In this document: one piece after another, positions 1 to 16,016 of the stretch
Layout of the letters: every line of letters starts with the position of its first letter
Numbering within the stretch: the first letter of the stretch is position 1
Position numbers and translations under genes: made by a program
DNA from: Nymphaea colorata
Lineage: Eukaryota > Streptophyta > Magnoliopsida > Nymphaeales > Nymphaeaceae
Length of the DNA stretch: 64,000 bases
Direction: 5' to 3'
Assembly (NCBI RefSeq): GCF_008831285.2
Contig: NC_045151.1
Span: 11,336,571 to 11,400,570, forward strand
Notes under the pieces: generated by a model
What the model was told of the DNA's origin: nothing
What the model saw: the letters and a program-made list of their open reading frames with translations, nothing else
Databases searched by the model: none

Positions 1-3300
<3,300 letters not shown>

Positions 3301-5725
3301 TGAAGGTGAGCAATGAGAGATATATATCTGATGCGTATTTGGGTACCTGATTCATGATAAGTGGTAAGTTGAGCTGATTATTTGACACGGCCCGATAAAA
3401 AAAAACTCTGACCGGACTTCGACCCAATATATATATATATTTAAAATTTATTTTTATATTTTTATTTTTGTTTCTCTCTTTATATATATATATATATATA
3501 CATATGTATATATATATTCCTTGGCATGTTGTCGGCTTCACTTAAAAACAACATTGATGTCTCTCTTAAAAACGCTTCGCGTGTCACCAATCTCTCTTAA
3601 AAACTCTTGGCACGTCGTCAAGGTTTTTTAAGGTATTGATATATAAAACTTATAGGACCTACGTGATAAAACTCAGTTTTTACACTTATCCAAAAAGCTA
3701 CCTTTTTTTTTTTTTGGAGCACAAATTCTTACTTATATTGGTGATTTTTTTCGCGCACATCTTCCGGTGGCAAATTTGGATCACTCGCATTGACGTCTTC
3801 TTTCGTAGCACGCCTTTTGATTTCCATTAGCTATCGTGAAGGCTTTTTGGCTGCCGGCTGTTGTTTCTTGCTTCTTCTCTACTGCTTACTGAATTTTTTA
3901 TTGTTGTGTTATTTTTCAGGGTGTACCCTAGCATCCATTATTCTTTGATGTTTTAGTTTCGTTTAATGCAAGTTATCTCTCTCTTTCTCTCTCAACACTT
4001 TTGTTTTTTAGTAGGAAAAACTATCCTTGTTTTTTAGAATAGTTCATTCGTTTGGCCATGGTTTTGTATAAAATCCACCGTTCATTTGAATTAAGATCTA
4101 GTCAGTCAAATTCGAACAAAAAATTGGAATATGATTAGCAACTGGCTTCAAAACTTATATGAAAATTTTCCCACTGAGTTTGGTGGTTATGCAATTCTAT
4201 TGGAGAGTTGAAGCTTATCATGCATAAAAGTTTGGATTTGCTTTTATATTTTGTTTATAACTAGACCAGTTAAGTAATATCTGATTAGTTGGGTACGTCA
4301 TTTGACCGATGTCTTATCTTCAGACATCCCTAACAATAACAACCGGGTATGTTAGCCCTTGATATACGGATTGGATCTAGCCTTTACTGAATTCTACTTA
4401 ATGAGTATTTTATGCAATATGATTCACAGTGGTATCCTTCACGAGCGCGCGCACACACACACAACGTAACTATGCACCCACATTAAAAGCGCTACAAACC
4501 AGCGGTTATATTTATGTAGGCTAGTATCTATGTAAGTAAGGACGTATAACAATGACTTTAAATTTTTTAACCATCAAGCAACATTCGATCTTGGTTGGTT
4601 TTAGACAACTGCATCTAAATGAATCTGAGTAACATATAAAAGCATACTTTCATATGACATTGTTATTGTCTCTTTCTTGCAAGGACCTATGCTTGAGTTG
4701 AACAAATTAGAAGAAAGAACATGGCATTTGGCGATTTTGACATAATACATGGACTTTTTAAAATTTTTATACAACGTGAGAACACATTTCCTAACAAAAT
4801 TAGTCAGTTTTAACTCATTTTCTATATTAAATATGATGATAAGCACACGACTAAAGCATTAGTTTTTAAAAGAAAAAACATATCATGCTATTTTCATTAG
4901 ACCATGTTTGCCAGCGTTTTCTTTAAACGATTAGATGAAATTAAGAAACCATTTTCAGTAGTTCCATTAAAGCAATATCTGATCATATACGGCCCCGTGA
5001 CTTTTTTTTAATATATTCTTTTTGAGATGAGGAATCCGATTCTTTTGTGGAACAATCCTCCACTACCATATGAGCCAACGAATTGTCACCTCATGTCTGC
5101 AATTATGTTATTTTGCACAAGTTTCCGCCAGGTTCTTGGCTCCTCATCACTCACAGGTGCACATAAAAACCACAAATTTAAACTTTTTTTCAGAAAGATC
5201 AAACAAGTGTAAGACTGGCGGAGTTTTTTTTGGTCTTTTTAATATTATTTTTGGTATTCTTTTAAAGGCAGGCCATAAAATTTATGAAAGGGAATGCTCG
5301 TATTTTTATCAAAATTTTAGAAGGGACTGATCTTTTTCTTTTCTTTTCTTTTTTTTTTTTAAATGTGTGCCCCATTTCTCTGGATTTCAAAGAGGCGAGT
5401 TCTGTGGTTTTCCCCTGTTTCTGCTCATTAGTGCAAACACCTTTTAAACTTGTGATTGAGAAAGACTACAGTGAAAAGTTGGATAACGAAAGTTCAATTT
5501 CCATGTTCATCAGCCTGTGATTGTTTTTGAGTGCATCGGAGGGGGGCATTCCTTGGGGGGCAGAACCGTTGGGGGAATGGTCATTTGGAAAATTTGGGTG
5601 TTTACATTGATGAAATGTAACAAAATTTGGAGAAGGAGATGTAAAACCTAAAAAAAGACCCAGGCAGGATAAGAAATCCTAGATGATCATGAATGAGATG
5701 TAATAAAGAAATAAATAAAGAAAGA

Positions 5726-5780
<55 letters not shown>

Positions 5781-6513
5781 CACACTTCTACGAATAAAAG
5801 AAAGGTGTATTGGCTCTGCATAACTCCTCTCGTCACCAAACCTTAATGAGTACCAGTGACCAAGGTACTGATGATGGCCTTGGAAATGAGGTTGAACTCA
5901 ACCCCAGTGAATTGATACTGCAATTTTCTGACTGCCAACCGCAGGGATTTCCTGTAAGAAGAAAGAAATAGGGAGTGGAAACGGATGCAGAAAACAAACA
6001 AGCAAGAAATAAGAGCAGCTGCGAGAACAAAAGGCACGGGCCCTACGAGCCCTTGGTATAGGTACAAAAGGAACGAAGGGGTCTGAACCTGTGATAAGTA
6101 TCTATATTGGTGATTGTTTCACTAGTATAGGTTTGCTTTCATCAGGGACAGGAGTCGCCTCCGGTGTACACAGGCAAGTATATGATGTTTTTTTATAGTG
6201 TCCTTCGAAGTCTCTTCATAACAAAACCCAGTATGGAGCATCGTTCATACACAAACTAAATGTTATTTTGAAGTCTTTGCTTGCAGTGGATATGCTAAGA
6301 TCTTATCTCCGAGTATTTGCATTTCATATTCTAAGATCTTATCTCCAAACAAAGAAAGTTTGGTGAGAATGGAGAAAAATATGGTCTCATCACTTGGATC
6401 CAAAACATTCATGATTTCATAAATTCAGGAGACATAATTTTCTCTGAGTCAAGTAAATAGAGTTAAGACTCACAATCAGCAAAATCATCTTCAAAAGATC
6501 GGAATGGAGAAAA
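3301..6513. other. Intergenic AT-rich DNA with TA microsatellites
   Basis: No gene is recognised apart from the weak exon candidate entered separately. TA-type microsatellites lie at about 3427-3440, 3480-3517 and 5726-5780. Remaining open frames are short and without recognisable domains. Confidence 0.6.
5843..5951 (-). pseudogene. Possible orphan terminal exon (unrecognised)
   Basis: On the minus strand a pyrimidine-rich tract ends in CTTACAG at 5952, a good acceptor. It is followed by 35 codons rich in ordinary residues (for example KLQYQFTGVEFNLISKAI) and a stop at 5843-5845. The frame continues upstream through the putative intron as hydrophobic residues. I do not recognise the family and see no partner exons, so it could be a captured gene fragment or chance. 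Confidence 0.2.
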
Positions 6514-6600
6514 CACTACACCAAAATTAAGAAACACAGATACTCTTTTCACGTCGGGAGCTCAGAGCTCACTAGTTCCGATGCGAAAAGAGTCTCGCCT
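6514..6600 (+). mobile_element. Possible CACTA transposon end
   Basis: Begins CACTACACCAAAA at 6514, the form typical of CACTA (En/Spm) termini. It is followed by an imperfect subterminal inverted repeat: CTCTTTTCACGTCGG facing CCGATGCGAAAAGAG. Sequence to about 6780 is unusually GC-rich for this region. I could not find a matching inverted end, so the extent is unknown. Confidence 0.35.
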
Positions 6601-9600
6601 ATGGCGTCAGAGAAAGTTGCGACGCTGCTTCAGGTTCAAAGATGTCTACAATGTCGGTGATACATGCCAACCACCAACATCGTAGATTGGCTTTGTGTTG
6701 TCGACAGGGTCGCTACTGTCGGAGCATCTTCACCACTCAGTAACAGGACCTTCCGCTGCGTCGTGCCTTGAATTTGTTAGAATTCTAATTCAAAGGTTTA
6801 TGAGATTTTGAAGGCAACATTACATTACATTTTAGGTTTCAGATTTGGATCCAAAATGGCACACTAAGATTCGAAATGAAATAATATGAGTTTGAAAATA
6901 ATATAGTGACAAAGGTGCAATTTTTAGTCTTTGCATTCCTAATATTTTTAGTCAAATTCCATTTTAGTATCCTACTGACATTTACGTGTGAGATAATAGA
7001 CCACTCTAAAATTCTAAGTGTAACTCCTGAAGAGTGAGACTTATTCCCATTTAAGACTCCACTATTCTTAGTAGCGGGTGGTTACCATAAAATGCTAACA
7101 TAATTCTTTAAATAATTAGTTATAAATTGCTTTTAATGTGTAGAGAAAGTGGGCTTCATGGAGAAGAGTTATGGAAAATATAATATTATTAATTAAAATA
7201 ATAATGACATAATTGCCTATCCTCATGCCTCTTATGCCTTTCATATATAACTTCTATTTAGGTAACTCTCACCATCTAACCTCCATTTCCATATTTTTGT
7301 TGGTAGAGTGAAATTGAACCCATTCTTTTCTTTGATTATGCTCTTAACCCATCTAAGTCATTCAAATAATTAGTTATAAATTTTGGAGACCATTCTTTTG
7401 CCTGGATGAAGTGTTTCTACTCAAAATTTAGCTAACTACCCAATGCTCATGGATTATATTAAGTTTCAAGTATTCTTAAGCTTCAAAAGAGGTCATATAA
7501 GGCGTCAGAAGACTCATATAGCAAACACGAAGTAAGATCGGGGAGGAAGGCTAGACTTGTGGATCTGTTGGTGGCCTTGGTTCCCAATGAAGTCATCATT
7601 TGTGTATTTTGCCAAATGCCTGCTACTTCTTTAAGTTCACTATGATTCATCTACAAATAAATTATGAATTGATTTAGATGAACTTGCATAGGATTCTGAA
7701 CAATTGTCCAAAAAACAATTTAGAGTTTGATTTACTGGAAAAGCAAAGGTACAATAACTAACCTATATTGGTAGTTAAACAAGATTGCATGCTACACTAG
7801 ATTGTTTGATTGTTTTATGATCTCACGAATTATGTTCGAATTACTTTATGATTTCAGAAATGAGTATTTGATTATGGATACTGAAGAGAGACTAAACTGA
7901 ATGTATTGCTTAAAGTGTTTATTGTGTTAAATATAACTTCAATAAATGAATACAATATGGTTACTTATTAATGCGTTATACGATTGTTGCAACACAGTTG
8001 TGTTTTAAAAATCATGAATCCTTATCTGGAAGCAATTTATGACAAAAATATTGTGGAACTTTTGACATACTGAACAAACTATATAATTAATTTCGTGGAA
8101 AATTGATTTACGGTTTGTTCATAAAAATTCCTCAAAGTAGTACCATATTTTCGAATTTGAGTAGATTATGTTTTTAACACACTTTGGTAGAAATTTTTAT
8201 TTTTCCAAATTTATAAGTAAAAAATTAATGGACGTATTCAGATTGAAAGCTAACATCTTCATGCATGTTCTCCTAAAAAAGCTAGGCTAATGAATTTTCT
8301 GGTTATTGATTTTTAGGGTTTACAACAGATAAAATTCTAAACTGTAAATTCTGCTCTATTTTGAATAATTTTGGGTTGCTGAATTTTTAATAAATCATCA
8401 CTCGCTCAAATGGCATTGGGTCTTTTAGCATTTCTTTTTAATAGAATTACGTTACTATATAAAAATTTATAAAGGCTAAAGCATTATAAAAATTGGCCGT
8501 CTGATTCCTAATATCTTAACAAGTAACATCATTCCAGAAAATTTAACTCCTCGAATTCTCGTCCAGATGTCGTGTTTGAGCTCATATTCTAACTGAGTTA
8601 AATCTTGAGCTCTTTTCAGAGGCTCATCTCTGAAAATGACTAAGTCTGACTTATGACCAAAACATGACTTTTGTTAAATATATTTTTCAACTTTTGTGTC
8701 TTTTATTGTAAACGAATTGTGATTTATGAAACTTTGATGCTTTCATATTGACACAACAAATATGCACATAATATATGGTTCTACATTATAATGTCTCCCT
8801 CAATTTCATTCTATATGGAACATGTCAGTAGAAGCCACCGTTTCTTCAGAACTCTGTAGAGATTAGTCTGCATCTGTCAGAACTAATCTTCGTCGACAAT
8901 AAAGTCCGAAATGAGCAAAATACTGTTTTCATCTGAATTATGCATGATATAACATAAAGTTTGAACACAAAATCATGCAACATGAGAGGGCATGAATTCC
9001 ATTTAGTCACATATCAAAAGTTTTAAAGAATTTTTGTCCATATGAATTTCTCTCCAAATCATAACAAGATTGAGGCGCTTGTCCCTCTCCGGATCCCAGG
9101 AATTTTTGAGCTGCTCAAAGAGCACAATAAATCTTGAAAGATTCCAGACGAGTGCTCACAAGCTTGACTCAAGATAAATTAAATTTTTCTTAGGATCTTA
9201 GAATCTGAGTAAAATCTTGAATTCGAGAAGTAGTATCACTTAGACAAACCCCCTAACCAAAATCCACAGAACCTGGAGGGGTCGTGGGTCAAGTCAGGCA
9301 CGGTTCTGCGAGTAAAGTAAATTCTTTTCTCTTCTTCAGTTCTTTTCTATTTTAATTTCTTAATAGCATGCTTTAGATTTTTTCTTTTTCTTTTTTACAT
9401 TGAGTTTAGCTTCTTTTCTGCTTAGTCTAGGATGGTTTTAACTTTTATTAAGCATGCCTTAGTTTAGATACTTCTTGCTTTCCAAGATCTTTTAATTTTC
9501 TAACTTTAGGATAGGCATGAAGGCCATGAATGCCTTTTCTCTCTTTTTTTTCTATTTCATTTCCAGTTTTAATATCAGTTTAAAGCTTTATATTCAGTAT

Positions 9601-10471
9601 TGCATTGAGCATATAGATTTACTTTCCATATAATATCTTTGAATTAGGCATGCACTGCACACCGTTTTAAACATGTACTGTAGATCACAAGTCACGTACC
9701 TGGCATAGCTTGTACAAAAATTGAATCAGGTTAGCTCAGTACCATGCATTGAGGTAGTTGCTAGTATGAGAGACAAAACTTGGCTCAGTCTCCAGGAAGA
9801 CATACTTTATAAACTGTAGTTTTACAAAAAAATTTAAAAAGTAAAACGTTTCCAAAATTATTTTCCAAAACCCTAAACTCATGCATGATCAGGATCAAAA
9901 CCTACGCCCAACCCAAATATGTCTTATAAGGCCCATCCCAACCCCGCCTTAAGACACTCTACATGGTTCCTAAAAGCTAGAACGAGGTCCCCTGGCCGAT
10001 CCTTATGAATCTTTCTTCAATGTCTAACTATGACCAGACATTGAACCCACTACAGTGAACCCAGATCTGAACACCCTATCTAGGTTTGAATGACTTTGTT
10101 CGCTTTGCGAGTGCTTTGACTCTATGGATCTAGTCAATAACATGTAAACCATATTTAGATCTTGGATATTATTGGGTCTCAATTCTAGATCTTGGATACA
10201 AACCTCATGGCTGGTCGACTGGCTATCAGATCTAAGAAAATTAGATTCAAATAATGAACCCCAAACCTGGATCTTAAAAGTTGGATCTCAGATTTTTATT
10301 TAGCAATATTGGATCTCATATCCAAATAATGGATCTCAATACCAAATATTGAATGGATCTAGAACTAGATAATATCAGATTTTGACATGTGGTTGCATGA
10401 ACTGCCATGAATGCAATCTTTTTTAGTGACACAAAATAAAAAAAATATCCAGCCGTAGAGGTACCTGACTG

Positions 10472-10565
<94 letters not shown>

Positions 10566-13555
10566 GGCATTATTGGAAATAAAACAAAAAATAAATTGGC
10601 CAAAAGTGAGGTAGACATCCCAAATTTCCACTTGAAAAAAGATAACCATTGTACCGTTCAAAAATGAGGATTTTGAGCTGAGCTTGACAAAAGGATTTCA
10701 AATGTAGTGGCTGTAAACTGCACCAGAGCAATTCATATTTCATATACCATAGGTATCTGATATTGGGATCTAGATCACCTTGGTTGGTGACAAGTAAAAA
10801 AAAAACATTTTACCCCTGATCACTTTATTTGCCTTATTTTTCTCTAAATTTTGCGGATCATGAAAATCTTAAGAATTGTTTTACCTCATATCAATCAGGG
10901 TATTTCCATCTCTACAAGTCATCAGAAACTCCCAAAACAAGTTTACTAACTTACATCTGATAGAAAAATATCCAGCCGTGGAGGTACCTGACTGCTCTTT
11001 CTCATGATCAAAATACTTGCAAACTTGATCAGACCTACGATAGGTTTATCTAGTGTTAACAGAGTATTTTCTGCTCCATTTCTAGTTGTCAAGCCTGAAT
11101 TCTAGTACAAGCGCAATCATTTCTAGGAAATGATACTTCATTTCCCCATTTCTGAGTCTGATCACCACATTTGCCTAATTCAAGTGAATTCAGTTTGAAC
11201 TGAGCTGAGATCATATTAGTTAGTGTTGGATCTAAATATTCTTGCTTTCAATTTGAACTATCCTATCTCAGATTGAGTATAAATTGTAGTGTTCAAGTCA
11301 CTTCTGCAGTGTCCATGCCTAAACCTTGTTATCAGTGACTTTTGAATTAATTCTTAGGAGATCTAGAATGCTAACTCTCAATATAAGTGCACATATGGAT
11401 TCAGTGTCTCTCGTGGAGAGTACTGGTGTGTTTTGTTCTTATAGATAAGTCTAGAAATCCTTGTTTTCCATTTTTCCCCTTGTGTTTTTTCATGCTCAAA
11501 TACAGCTTAATCAATTTGAAAAATATGATTTTCCAAGGAAAAAATGGAGGATTTTTTCAATCAAATTTGCATGCCCCTAAACTGAACCTAGTCTATGTCC
11601 CAATGTGGTTATAAAAAATCCATTTGTGCATACACATATTACTTTTATAAAATCTAAGTTTGAATTTACATGAACCTACCTTAGGGTGTTTCTATAGCAA
11701 ACCTGAGCCCAGTAAAGCTCACATAGGTTCTGAGGCTGCCTAGAAACTGGCCTAGACTTGTCGAACCTGTTTGACCAGAACTAAACCCAGTTTGACCAAA
11801 GCACAATTTAGCCTATGTCTTGTTGAGCCCAAACATAAATCAAGCCTAGGTCCACCTCATAACATTAAATTGGAGCCCATAAGACCCTTATAGAGCCTAG
11901 TTTGGGATCTCAGGTCCGCAATTCAGATCACAATATCAGGACTCAGACCTATAATATGCTTTAACTTAGATCCAAAGTTCAAATTCCAGATCTCCAAGTC
12001 TAAATATCAATCCAAACCTCGATCTAAACTTTTGGTCCAACTTCTAAATCCAAATTCTTCTTTAGATCTTAATCCAGTTCACTCTCCAATCTAGATCATA
12101 GTCTGAATCTATATTTATTTCTAGATTCAGATCCAAATTAATCTAGTGTGGACACTCGTCCATTGCCAACCACATCCAAGCTTGGTGAAGAAGGAAGGGA
12201 AAAGACAAGTCTCTCTCCATCTCTCTATTGCGTCTTTCTTTCTCTTTCCCTTTTCCTCCCTCTAACCTTCCTCCTCTCCATGTTTTTTTTTTCCTTTATC
12301 TATGCATTTGATCTATTCCCATGTGATGCACTCCAAAGAGGCTTTATGTATAGTTGCTTATTTTTTTTCCTTTTATCTATGTGTGGTTTTGATTATTTTC
12401 CTTTGCATTCAATATAGTCACATTTAAATAAATGGTTTGTTAAAATTTAGGAAGTTACATTTGGGAATGACATGATGCTCAAAGTGCATCTTAGAGGATG
12501 CCAAGGTTGTCAACCTTCACCATAGAAGTCTCTAGATGATTACATGGGATCATGCCGAACCCACTTGATTCCCAAGAGAACAGTGTATGTGAATGACATT
12601 TGTGTTGACCAACTTGTGATGAATTGAAAATAACAAGTGTGTGCGATACATGACAAACCATGCTACAGAAAGAAACTATCTGCAATGCGTATTATACTAG
12701 AACAAAGTAATCATAACAAGAAAGAAGAGAAAAAGGGGCATCGCACAATTTATGACCACTTTATGACATGGAAGAGTCATAGAGAAATCTCTCTGCCTTG
12801 TGCATGGTCTCCTAATGCAAACCTAAAAAGGCACATGCAATGCATGAAAAAAATAACATGACACATCATGAAGAAATCAAACATGATGCTCAATGCTGTT
12901 GTCCTTGGTTTTACATAAATTAAGCTAATCTCATATTGATCATAGCTATAAGTCTATGCAAGCACAAAGACAATCATGAAAACCTAAGGGCCGCACACAC
13001 ATAACATCAAGAATCAAAGATAGTGTTCATCCTTAAAAGTAAGGACTACACATGAATTCATGCATGAAATCAACTCTCTAAATGAATCTTATTCTTATAC
13101 TAACATAAACTAGCTTAATCCCGTGTTGATCATAGCATATGCATGCATTGAATCTTAAAGATAACATATGTGACATGATTATAAACATGACAATGCATGA
13201 AAGACAATGGTTCCTCACAGAGTAACACCAATTATATGTGGATCATGGTGTTAGTTCCACGTAAATAAAACATGATATATAACATAATTGAGAGAAAACA
13301 AAGAAGCAAAAGACGTCTTAGGGGGAGCTATGTCCATAAAAGCACCTTCAACCTCTTTATTGGAATTCAAGTCAAAGTCTTGACTAACTCCATCAAGAGC
13401 ACATGTCTCTTTCTCATTATCTAGCTTCTTGCTAAGGGCCATATTATAGAAAACCAGTTTCTATAATTGGATGTGCAGATAAGTCAATTGATATCGAAAA
13501 CTCACAATTATGATTCATTTGAAGGTAGACATGGTGGGCGGTAACTTTGTTTTTT
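6601..13555. other. Unrecognised repeat-like DNA, no gene seen
   Basis: Long AT-rich stretch with many stops in all frames. From about 9.9 to 12.2 kb the text is rich in GATCT/TAGATC words and resembles, in inverted orientation, the stretch at 18.1-18.9 kb, which suggests degenerate retroelement or LTR sequence. I could not define ends. The frame at 13442-13251 (minus, 63 residues, includes APPKTSFASLF) has no recognised domain. Confidence 0.5.
10474..10563. repeat. (CT)n(AT)n microsatellite
   Basis: A CT run of about 20 bases passes directly into about 70 bases of AT repeat with one phase break. The Ile-Tyr-rich open frames across it are repeat artefacts. Confidence 0.95.
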
Positions 13556-13999
13556 CATAGTGTTATCACCCCAAATTTTTCAAAAAAAAAGGGCATTATT
13601 TTATTATTTGGATTTAAAACAAATTTGCATCTATTCGATCCAAAATGAATTTCTAAACCCGAGTTCAGATTCAAATCGAGCATTTCAGACTCAAAATTCG
13701 AATCACATTCAAAACGACAAAATTTGAGCATCGCACGTGCACGAACCTTCCCTTTGTTTTAAAAATCATTTCTCATGCCAAAACATGTTTTAAACCTAAG
13801 TCGCACGCTCGAACAAGTCGACAACCGACTAAACCAAAATCGGATTTGGAGCGAGTTTGGAGCCACTCAAAATGGAGTCAGCTGCCCGTTTTTAACAAAA
13901 ACTTTTCTTTTTACACATTTTATATAAAAAAATGTTTTCTATATAAACAACATTTTTTTTATTTCATTTTATTAGATTTCATCTGATCTTATTTAAATT

Positions 14000-14085
14000 A
14001 AAAAAGGGGGGGGGGGGGGGTTCGTCGCATGACCGGGAGGGGGGCTTGCAACAGTGCAGTGCCCCCCCCCCCCCCCCCCTTTTTT
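14000..14085 (+). repeat. A6G15 / C18T6 inverted repeat in LTR copy 1
   Basis: Six A and fifteen G (14000-14020) face eighteen C and six T (14062-14085) across a 41-base loop. The loop itself contains GGGAGGGGGG. It can form a strong hairpin, and the G-runs could form quadruplexes. The other two LTR copies have no such homopolymers at the equivalent place. Confidence 0.9.
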
Positions 14086-14308
14086 CTTGCAAAAACGCCT
14101 CCAAGGGGCTGTTTTGGCTCCTTTGAGTGGGCAATAGCCCTGCCCACACCTCAAAAGGGTGTTGGCAGGGTTAATGGCTTGTCCCATTTAGTCAAAACCT
14201 ATTATTTAAATATTTTTTTGAAAATAATTCAAAATTCTTTGAAATTAGGATGAAAATGTTGGGAAATTAAAAAAAATTCAAATTTTGAGTTTTGGCTCCA
14301 AAACTATC

Positions 14309-14316
14309 TATAAATA
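14309..14316 (+). promoter_or_regulatory. TATA box of LTR copy 1
   Basis: TATAAATA within CAAAACTATCTATAAATACT. The same context, with TATAAATG, recurs in copy 2 at 33787 and 33864. It sits about 750 bp into the LTR, as expected for the U3/R boundary of a long plant LTR. Function is inferred. Confidence 0.65.
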
Positions 14317-14599
14317 CTCTCCACAATCATCCCTCTTGAGCAAGAGTTGGTTTTTGTGAGAAACTATAGTGTATTCTCACTTGAAGACTTAGAGTTTCTC
14401 TTGAGCTCTCTCACTCTCCTTCTTCCTCTTTCCATTTCTCTCCAACTTGGAGCAAACTACAACTCTTCAAGGGAGCACCAAAGATCTCTTGGAGGACTCA
14501 TCTTCATCATCTTGGAGCTTCATTCAAGGTGAGCTCAATATTATTTCAAGCATGGTTGTTCATTTTTCCTAAGCTATTCTCACTAGAGGTATGTAATCA

Positions 14600-15345
14600 A
14601 TATCTCACCTCTTTCTTTCTTCATTTTTTTTTCTCTCTTCTTCCTCTGCCCATGGCCAAAAGAGATAACCCTCAGTCTCTATTTTGAAGATAAGAGGCTA
14701 TGCTCAGGTGCACCGGAAGTATGGAAAAATGAGATAGTCTTTCATTTTATGATTAAATCATCATTTCTCTTATTTCTTTCATATTTTCTTTCCTCTCTTC
14801 TTCCTCTCCTCATGGCCAAATGAGATAGCTCTCACTCTCTATTTTAGAGTCAAAAGGCTATCGTCGAGTGTGCCGGGAGCATGAGAAGATGGGATGATCT
14901 TTCATTTCATGATTCAATCATTTTCTTTATTTTTTTGATTATAATGTTGTTGTTGTCCTTTCTCTTCATAAATATATTATTATGGTTATTGCTATTTCCT
15001 TTCTTGAATACTCTTGTTGTTGTTCTCTTATTTCATCTTATTTTTCTCTCTCTTCCTCTCCCCATGACCAAAGGAGATAGTCCTCAATCTCTATTTTAGA
15101 GACAAGTGACTATGCTCAAGTACACCGGGAGTATGAGAAGATGAGATGATCTTTCATTTCCATGCTCGAGTAATGTTATTTCATTTCTTAAAAATAATCT
15201 TGCTTTGCTTCCCCTTTTTATCTTTTCCTCGTTTCTCCATGACTAAAGGAGATAGCTCTCAATCTCTATTTTAGAGCCAAGAAGCTATACTCAAATGCTC
15301 CGAAAACATAAGAAGATGAGATGATATTTCTTTTCATAGTTGAAT
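14600..15345 (+). repeat. Tandem subrepeats in LTR copy 1
   Basis: A segment beginning CATGGCCAAAAGAGATA and ending with a GATGATCTTTCATTTC-type phrase recurs about four times (starts near 14652, 14812, 15062 and 15238). Copies 2 and 3 contain one unit each (near 34175 and 49095-49170). The array is a local expansion specific to copy 1. Confidence 0.8.
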
Positions 15346-15936
15346 CATGACTAAGTCTCTTTCTTTCCATGAATATTGTTTTGTTTTAAGTTATTTGATT
15401 TTTTCTATTTATACATGAATGTATGGCGAGAATAAGAGTATGGTTTGAGAATTTTTACCTTTATATTAATTTTTGAGGTTGGGACTTGTCCAACCCAGGG
15501 AAAACCCTCACGAAATATGTACATTTTAATATGCATTTGCATATCATTTTGCTCGATAGTTTTCTTTTTAATCATCCGATTAGGAACCCTAATGAGCACC
15601 TTATCGTATGGTTTGAGCTTCTTCCATACTAAACAACGGAAGAAACATATTCCCTTGCAACCAATGGAGTAACAATATTCTATATTTATATAAATCATAT
15701 TTTCCAAAACATTTTCAAAAGTAATGCGGCCTTAGAGACTTAGCTTAGACTCTTACATGAGTCCAAGCTCCCCTCCGGCTCACATCAAAGTTGAAGTTGG
15801 TTGTTTTCATTTCTTGATTTTTATTCTCATGAAGACATGTACGTATATATGTGTTATATACGTATACGTGTACATGAATACCTTTCTTTATATTTATCTC
15901 TTTATGATTGAACATATGTTCTTTTTTTTAAACTCT

Positions 15937-15939
<3 letters not shown>

Positions 15940-16013
<74 letters not shown>
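15940..16013. repeat. (TA)n microsatellite in LTR copy 1
   Basis: About 74 bases of alternating A and T. Copy 2 has TATACATATATATG-type variants at the matching place (about 35048-35090) and copy 3 has GT/AT runs (48189-48352), so this LTR segment is repeatedly prone to dinucleotide growth. Confidence 0.95.

Positions 16014-16016
<3 letters not shown>

Noticed and set aside
10316-10661. Tyr/Ile-repeat proteins of 98-100 residues
   Set aside because: They are translations of an (AT)n(CT)n microsatellite.
14029-14253. Pro-rich protein across the C-run
   Set aside because: Translation of the homopolymer in LTR copy 1.
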